A DNA stretch of 5,396 bases from Arthrobacter sp. (lineage in GTDB: Bacteria; Actinomycetota; Actinomycetes; Actinomycetales; Micrococcaceae), in the NCBI GenBank assembly GCA_018260285.1, contig JAGLBH010000123.1:1-5396 (forward strand), given 5' to 3'. This document shows, piece after piece, positions 1 through 4,700 of the stretch. The position numbers were made by a program, and so were the translations under genes. The stretch's first letter is position 1. Every line of letters starts with the position of its first letter. The notes under the pieces were generated by a model. That model did not search any database, was not told where the DNA came from, and saw only the letters and a program-made list of their open reading frames with translations.

Positions 1-456
1 GCATCGGAGAGCGTCCATAGCCTGCTCGAGCTGGTTGTCGATATCCCACGCGTCGGCGGCGTCGATCGCCTCCTGGAGCTTGCCCATCTCCTCCATGAGG
101 GAGTCGAAGTCCGCATCCGGGTTGGCCATCTCTTCAGAGATCTCGTTGTACCGCTGAATCTTGCCGTAGATCTCGCCGACGCCCTCCTGGACGTTGCCGA
201 GCACGGTCTTCTCCTCGTTGAGCGGCGGCTCCTGGAGCAGGATGCCCACAGAGTAGCCGGGGCTCAGACGGGCCTCGCCGTTCGAGGGCTGGTCGAGGCC
301 AGCCATGATCTTCAGGATGGTCGACTTACCCGCGCCGTTCGGTCCGACAACACCGATCTTGGCGCCGGGGAAGAACGACATGCTGACGTCGTCGAGAATG
401 ACTTTGTCCCCAACAGCCTTTCGGGCATGGGTCATGGTGTAAATGAATTCGGCCAT
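1..456 (-). CDS. ettA: Energy-dependent translational throttle protein EttA (ABC-F ATPase), N-terminal 152 residues, cut by window edge
   Basis: ABC-F proteins of the EttA group bind the ribosomal E site and gate the first steps of elongation according to the ATP/ADP ratio. They are cytosolic and have two ATPase domains and no membrane part. The translation begins MAEFIYTM, very close to the start of E. coli EttA. Walker A is GPNGAGKST (residues 38-46). The Q-loop is LLQEPPLN (73-80). An acidic helical stretch at about 95-137, with NPDADFDSLMEEMGKLQ, matches the EttA arm inserted in the first ATPase domain. The visible part ends at MDALRC, which corresponds to the ADALRLP region of E. coli EttA. 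The signature motif, Walker B and the second ATPase domain lie beyond base 1. The ATG at 456 is chosen because homology starts exactly there. No Shine-Dalgarno sequence precedes it, and a -10-like hexamer sits 6 bases upstream, so the message may be leaderless. The family call is secure. Confidence 0.96.
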   Translation of the reverse strand, partial: MAEFIYTMTHARKAVGDKVILDDVSMSFFPGAKIGVVGPNGAGKSTILKIMAGLDQPSNGEARLSPGYSVGILLQEPPLNEEKTVLGNVQEGVGEIYGKIQRYNEISEEMANPDADFDSLMEEMGKLQEAIDAADAWDIDNQLEQAMDALRC

Positions 457-462
457 ACCACT

Positions 463-468
463 AGGCTA
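463..468 (-). promoter_or_regulatory. Putative -10 element of a leaderless ettA promoter
   Basis: Read on the minus strand, TAGCCT fits the actinobacterial -10 consensus TANNNT and lies exactly 6 bases before the ettA ATG. That spacing would put the transcription start on or next to the A of ATG. The absence of a Shine-Dalgarno sequence supports a leaderless transcript. No convincing -35 hexamer is visible; the bases at the right distance read about CGGCAC. The hexamer lies inside a CTAG-N-CTAG palindrome (461-469). Inferred from sequence only. Confidence 0.5.
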
Positions 469-492
469 GTCGCCCTGGGCCGGAAGTGCCGT

Positions 493-517
493 ATCAGGTG
501 GGAAATCTCTCCCTGAT
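493..517 (-). terminator. Inverted repeat between ssb and ettA, possible terminator or regulatory hairpin
   Basis: ATCAGG and CCTGAT form a perfect 6-bp inverted repeat with a 13-base loop. An alternative pairing is ATCA+GGGA with TCCC+TGAT, with a 3-base bulge. It lies 27 bases after the ssb stop and upstream of the proposed ettA promoter, which suits a terminator. No T-tract follows on the minus strand, so it would be a non-canonical terminator. It could instead be a protein-binding palindrome. Confidence 0.35.
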
Positions 518-543
518 GAGGCGCTCCCGGCCCCGCTTCGACC

Positions 544-1041
544 TCAGAAGGGCTCGGATCCTCCGGAGGACTGCGAGGTGTCCTCCCCTGAGGAACCAGC
601 CTGCAGATCGTCAGCTCGGTCGTGAATCTCCCCGGTGACAGGATCCACCCCGTCGGGAGCCTCCGGCTCGGGGATGGGCCGGGCAGCAGGCTCGTTCCGA
701 ACCGCTTTGCAGCTCATGGACCTCAGGTCCGGTCCCACGGCTTCTGCAATGATCTCGACCTCGCGCCCCTGACGATCCTCCGACTGCCAGTCCCGCACCG
801 ACAAGCGGCCGGTCACGATGACCCGATCCCCCTTGTTGACCGAGCTCTGGATGTTCTGGGCCAGGTTCCGGTAGGCGAGCACCGTCGTCCAGCTCGTGGA
901 TCCCGTGACCCAGTCGTTGGCCTTGGGGCTGTGGAAGCGGTGAGTGCTGGCCAGGCGAAACGTCGCCGCCGGCACTCCGTTGTTGGTCGTGGCGGAGGCG
1001 ACATTCGTCCCCACGACTCCGTACAAGACGATCTGCGGCAT
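544..1041 (-). CDS. ssb: Single-stranded DNA-binding protein, SsbB-like paralogue
   Basis: This 165-residue cytosolic protein should bind single-stranded DNA during replication, repair or DNA uptake. Residues 1-110 form an SSB OB-fold. Family hallmarks are ATFRLAST (26-33), the W-x-x-G-x-x-x-W segment around 44-50 (DWVTGSTSWTTV), RNLAQNI, and KGDRVIVTGRLSVRDW near 70-85. AEAVGPDLR closes the fold and is typical of the actinobacterial SsbB-like branch. The remaining tail is rich in Pro, Asp, Gly and Ser and ends GGSEPF. That keeps the terminal Pro-Phe partner-binding tip but lacks the usual run of Asp before it. The ATG at 1041 is supported by AAAGGAG 6 bases upstream. The order ssb then ettA is also found in mycobacteria (Rv2478c-Rv2477c), which suggests the paralogue rather than the main replicative Ssb. 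Which paralogue it is remains inference. Confidence 0.92.
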   Translation of the reverse strand: MPQIVLYGVVGTNVASATTNNGVPAATFRLASTHRFHSPKANDWVTGSTSWTTVLAYRNLAQNIQSSVNKGDRVIVTGRLSVRDWQSEDRQGREVEIIAEAVGPDLRSMSCKAVRNEPAARPIPEPEAPDGVDPVTGEIHDRADDLQAGSSGEDTSQSSGGSEPF

Positions 1042-1047
1042 GCGCAG

Positions 1048-1054
1048 CTCCTTT
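1048..1054 (-). promoter_or_regulatory. Ribosome binding site of ssb, overlapping the sortase stop codon
   Basis: The minus strand reads AAAGGAG, then 6 bases (CTGCGC), then the ssb ATG. The final A of the upstream sortase TGA (1056-1054) is the first A of this site. A ribosome finishing the sortase would therefore sit on the ssb initiation region, an arrangement typical of translational coupling. Confidence 0.85.
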
Positions 1055-1782
1055 CATGTGTGCGGCCCTCCGTGCGCCGGGGTGGCGCGGAGCACCAGAT
1101 TGTGTGTGTAGTTGAACCGGAAGGGTCCCCCGGCGTCCGGCACAGAAGGCCCCGAGCAGGTGACCATGACCAGCTCATGCCTGCCGCCGGTCCTGAAGAT
1201 GTCCTCGGAGGGCAGGTCCGCCTGAGCCACGGTGTAGAGGTCCGTGACGAGGTACTCGTGCACCGTCCCCGTCTCATCCGCCAGCCTCACGGACTGACAC
1301 GGTGTGGCCCGGCGAAGCTCCGCCCACGGGGACAGCCGGCCGTCGTCGTGATCCACATGCCCCGCCATGAGGACGACGCCGCTCCTGCCTCCCGGCCGCG
1401 CCCCTGACAGATCCAGTGCGCCCTCAGGGGCGGGCGGCAGGGTGATGGCGCCGCCGTCCTTCCCCGTGGGCAGCCACCTCGCGGGACTCGTCCGGCCGGC
1501 AAGAGCCCAGGTCCCCGGAGGCACCTCCCCGCGCGGCTCCCCTCCCCTCGGGGACGAGGACCTGGAGCAGGTGCGGTGACGGAACGTGCTCTGAGGCGCG
1601 GGGGCCTCTTTCATCCCGCCCGGAGAAGTCGAGACCCTTCCATAGGGCGCGGGCTCCTCGAGGAGGGGCAGGCCGCTCCCTCCGGGCTGAGCAGCCAAAC
1701 CCGAGGCCAGGATGAGGGCGCCTGCGATGGCAGCAAGCGCCCCCACCCCCTCCGCCGCGCATCCCCTGCGTCGCCGACGCAC
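1054..1782 (-). CDS. Sortase, class F-like actinobacterial type, atypical catalytic strand
   Basis: Sortases are membrane-bound transpeptidases that cleave a C-terminal sorting motif and link the protein to cell-wall peptidoglycan. From a GTG start at 1782 this gives 242 residues. Five Arg (2-6) are followed by a hydrophobic segment (about 13-31), which forms an N-terminal anchor. A Pro/Ser/Gly/Arg-rich stretch extends to about 100. The catalytic part includes DGGAITLP (109-116), AGHVD with catalytic His142, and LVMVTCSGP with catalytic Cys209. It ends NYTHNLVLRATP, where relatives usually have HYRDNVVV; the expected Arg is Thr226, with R222 and R232 nearby. The familiar first-strand motif (P-x-R-L-x-I-P) is not recognisable. 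The GTG is preferred because the only upstream in-frame codons lie inside the neighbouring gene or are not starts. A weak GGAAG lies 11 bases before it. The gene starts 8 bases after the large surface-protein gene, its likely substrate. Sortase identity is strong; the class and full activity are less certain. Confidence 0.85.
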   Translation of the reverse strand: MRRRRRGCAAEGVGALAAIAGALILASGLAAQPGGSGLPLLEEPAPYGRVSTSPGGMKEAPAPQSTFRHRTCSRSSSPRGGEPRGEVPPGTWALAGRTSPARWLPTGKDGGAITLPPAPEGALDLSGARPGGRSGVVLMAGHVDHDDGRLSPWAELRRATPCQSVRLADETGTVHEYLVTDLYTVAQADLPSEDIFRTGGRHELVMVTCSGPSVPDAGGPFRFNYTHNLVLRATPAHGGPHT

Positions 1783-1790
1783 CGGCGAGG

Positions 1791-4700
1791 TTACTTCCGT
1801 GCCCCGCGGCCGCGCAGGAAGGAGTAGGCTCCCCCTCCGAGCAGCAGGCTCCCCAGTGCCCCACCGATCCAGGGGGCAGGACCGCCGGGCAGAGTCCCGG
1901 CATTCCCTGTGCGGAGGGTCGTGGCGCGCCCGTTCCTCTCTCCCGGAACGGCGGTCCGCTCGACATCGCACTGGTCCGTGTCATCGTCAACGGACCCGTT
2001 GGCCTCGCAGGTGTCCGACCCGTGAGAGGACGGCCCTCCCGGGTGGGAGACGCGGACCGTGTTCTCCACGGACCGGTCTCCTGTCTCCTCCGTGCGGAGG
2101 GCCGCCGTGGCCTTCACTGTGAGGCTCTTCCCGGGGGCAAGCTCCGGAATGTGCCAGCTGTCCCCTTCCGTGCGCGTGCCCTGAGGCACCTCCGTGAAGG
2201 ACAGGGTGTTCGCCTCATGGCCTGCTCCGAGCATGTCCCGGACGGTGACTTCCCTGGCGGCGCTTCCCCCGGCGTTCTTCACCTCAATGATGTACTGCGC
2301 CTCACGGCTTCCGGACTCCAGGGGGCTCATCAGCTTCTTGTCCACTTTGAGCAGAGGGGGCGCGGGGAGAGGAGTCTCCGTGATGTCACAGCCGTCTGTG
2401 TCCGCGTCCGTTCCCTCATTGGGCTGGCATTCGCCGTCCCCGTTCTTCCCCCCTGGGACGTCCCCCGGCTGTGTCGGAGCCGAGGGGTCGGGAGGGGCCG
2501 TCACCGTGACGCGATTGACCGCCTTGCGCGTGCCTGAGTCCCCACCGGTCTCGCGTGCCACCGGGAGGGTCACGAGGATTGAGCGGGACTCCCCCGCCGG
2601 AAGCTCAGGAAGGATCCAGACTCCTCCTTCCGTGCGCGTCCCCTCGGGAGCGGCTTGATAGGACAGACCCGCTGTCGGATGCCCTGGGCCGCCGTGATCC
2701 TCCACCCTGACATCCCGCGCGGGCAAGCCGCCGGAATTCTTGACGGTGATCCGATAGGTGAGGGTCCCGTCCGTGGCTGCGCGCGTCGAATCATGAAGGG
2801 TCTTGTCAATCTGCAGTCGAGGCGGCTCAGGCAGCCTGGTCTTCACGATGTCGCAGCCGTCGGTGTCCGAGGCGGCATCCACATTCGGGGCGCACTCTCC
2901 GTCCTTCGGTCGCGGGTGACGGGGATTCTCCACGGTGACGACGTTGACGGCCTCACGTCCTGCGGCCTCCGCGACGATGCGCGCCCGAACCCGCACCTTC
3001 TTCTCCTCCCCTGCGCCGAGAGTTCCCACCGTCCACGTTCCCCGGTCAGCCCGTGTTCCCTGAGGCGGATCGAGCACTGCGATGGAGGCCGGGTCGATCC
3101 CCTCGCCTCCGTGGTCTTTGACCACCACATCCGTGGCAGGAGTGCTGCCGCTGTTTCGAACGGTGATTGTGTACTCCGTCTCCTCACCCGGACGCGCCGG
3201 CTTCTCCGAGGCCTCCTTGCTCACCTGGAGAGCAGCCGCCTCCTTCGGGGAGACGGCCTGCGCGGAGCGGATCATTCTCAGGTCGGTGTTCACGCCCCCG
3301 CGCCCCGACCGTGCCCAGGCGACGTTCTCGTAGCGGTCCTGCGGCAGGTTGTTCTCCACGGAGAAGGGAAGGTGCGCTTGGAGCGTCTGCCCGGGCTTCT
3401 GCCCCTCGGCCAGAAGAAGCACGGCCGTGTATCCGTTCTCAGGGACCTTCTCCTCCCAGCCTTCGCCTGGGGTGTTCAGGCCCGCTCCCGCGTTGCTCGG
3501 GTGAGCGGGGTCCGGATTCAGGGCGGAAGGGTCTTTCGCTGTGTAATAGGCCTTGAACCCGCCGCTCAGTCGCAGCGGCTCGCGGTACCGCACAGCCCCG
3601 GAGAAATGCGTCCCCCGCCCGTCTCCGATGTGCGGAAGGATATCGACGACGGCCACTCTGTCCGCAGCGGTGGATGTCATGTTCTTCTCCGTGATGATCC
3701 ACTCGTTCTTCCCGTTGAAGGCCATCTCCGGTGCTGCTGCAGTCTTGGTCAGGCTCGTCGTGTTCGCCCCGTCCAGGGGAACGTCCACCGAGGATTCAGC
3801 CCGGGCGAAGTCCATTCCCGGATCGATGAAGGCAGAGGTGTTCTGGGTCAGATGGGCGACCTGCGCCACTGATCCGTACGCCTTGGCCGAGACATAGATG
3901 ACCGTCTGCGCCCCTTTGTTGAGCGCCCCCTTGGCGGGATAGGTGAGCACCGTGGTTCCGTCGTCGTTCTTGGTGACCTCAGAGCCCTGCGGAAGCCGGG
4001 TCTCATCCAGCGCGAGAGAGGCCGGGATCTTCACCGTGCCCTTGAACGTGTGCGGCTCATGGCGATGCGGAGCCAGGTTCGGGTGCCGGGCGAAGGCGCG
4101 GTCTGTGAGGGTGATGGCCGCCTGCTCTCCCGCTCGCAGCAGCGCCTTGTCGGAGGACGTGAGGGATTCCGTGAAGAAGGGGGCGAGCGTCACCACGTCT
4201 GTGCGGTACGACTTTCCCCGAATCTCGGGGTACCGCTTGGACAGGGACGGGCGGGAGGCGTTGTTGGCCTGGTCGTGGACGGGAAGGTAGTGGTTCTTGA
4301 CCTCCAAGGCTGAGAAGGAGAAGACTTTTCCGTCGAAATCCTTCGTGAGGCCATCTCCCAGGAACTCGACCGGCACATAGAGATTGTCCATGCGCCCCTG
4401 GGCGTCTGGCTGGACGTTCCGAGCGGCACGATGGACTGCCTCCGAGTAGGAGATCGAGATGACCGTTGCGTCCTCCGGCAGAGCGCCCCCGCTCTGGTAC
4501 TTCAGCGTGCGGAGGTCGCCCGTGTGCTCCGGGAGGGGGTCCCGTGACCACGAGATGAACGTGGGCAGACTGTTCCTGTCGTAATAGACGATGTCCCCGC
4601 CGCCGATCTGCACGCCCACCTTGGTTCCGGAGAACTTGGTGAACCCCGGATCGATGGTCACGAATCCCCGGGACGGCACCACCTGGTCGGCAGTCCCCGG

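Noticed and set aside
622..1407. A 261-codon open frame on the plus strand across ssb and the sortase 3' end
   Set aside because: It is antisense to two genes with clear homology, and its product has the low-complexity composition of a shadow frame.
1870..1916. LRTGN as the main sorting motif
   Set aside because: It lacks the Pro of the motif and lies 41 residues from the C-terminus, farther from the hydrophobic stretch than usual. It is kept only as an alternative to LPGGP.
1783..1971. Upstream extension of the sortase to an ATG at 1971
   Set aside because: It would overlap the repeat and sorting-signal end of the surface-protein gene by 180 bases and put 63 Arg-rich residues before the membrane anchor. 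The GTG at 1782 gives a normal anchor and operon spacing.
1424..1990. A 188-codon minus-strand frame starting inside the surface-protein gene
   Set aside because: It overlaps the sortase in another frame, lacks any sortase motif, and ends before the His and Cys region.
2388..2894. Dockerin or true EF-hand domain at the Asp-rich hinges
   Set aside because: Only a single short DxDxDG-like loop is present per site, with no flanking helix and a disulfide around it. It is described as a calcium-loop-like hinge instead.
2655..3872. A 405-codon open frame on the plus strand
   Set aside because: It lies wholly antisense to the surface-protein gene, its translation is Arg/Gly-rich with no domain, and such frames are common opposite high-GC genes.
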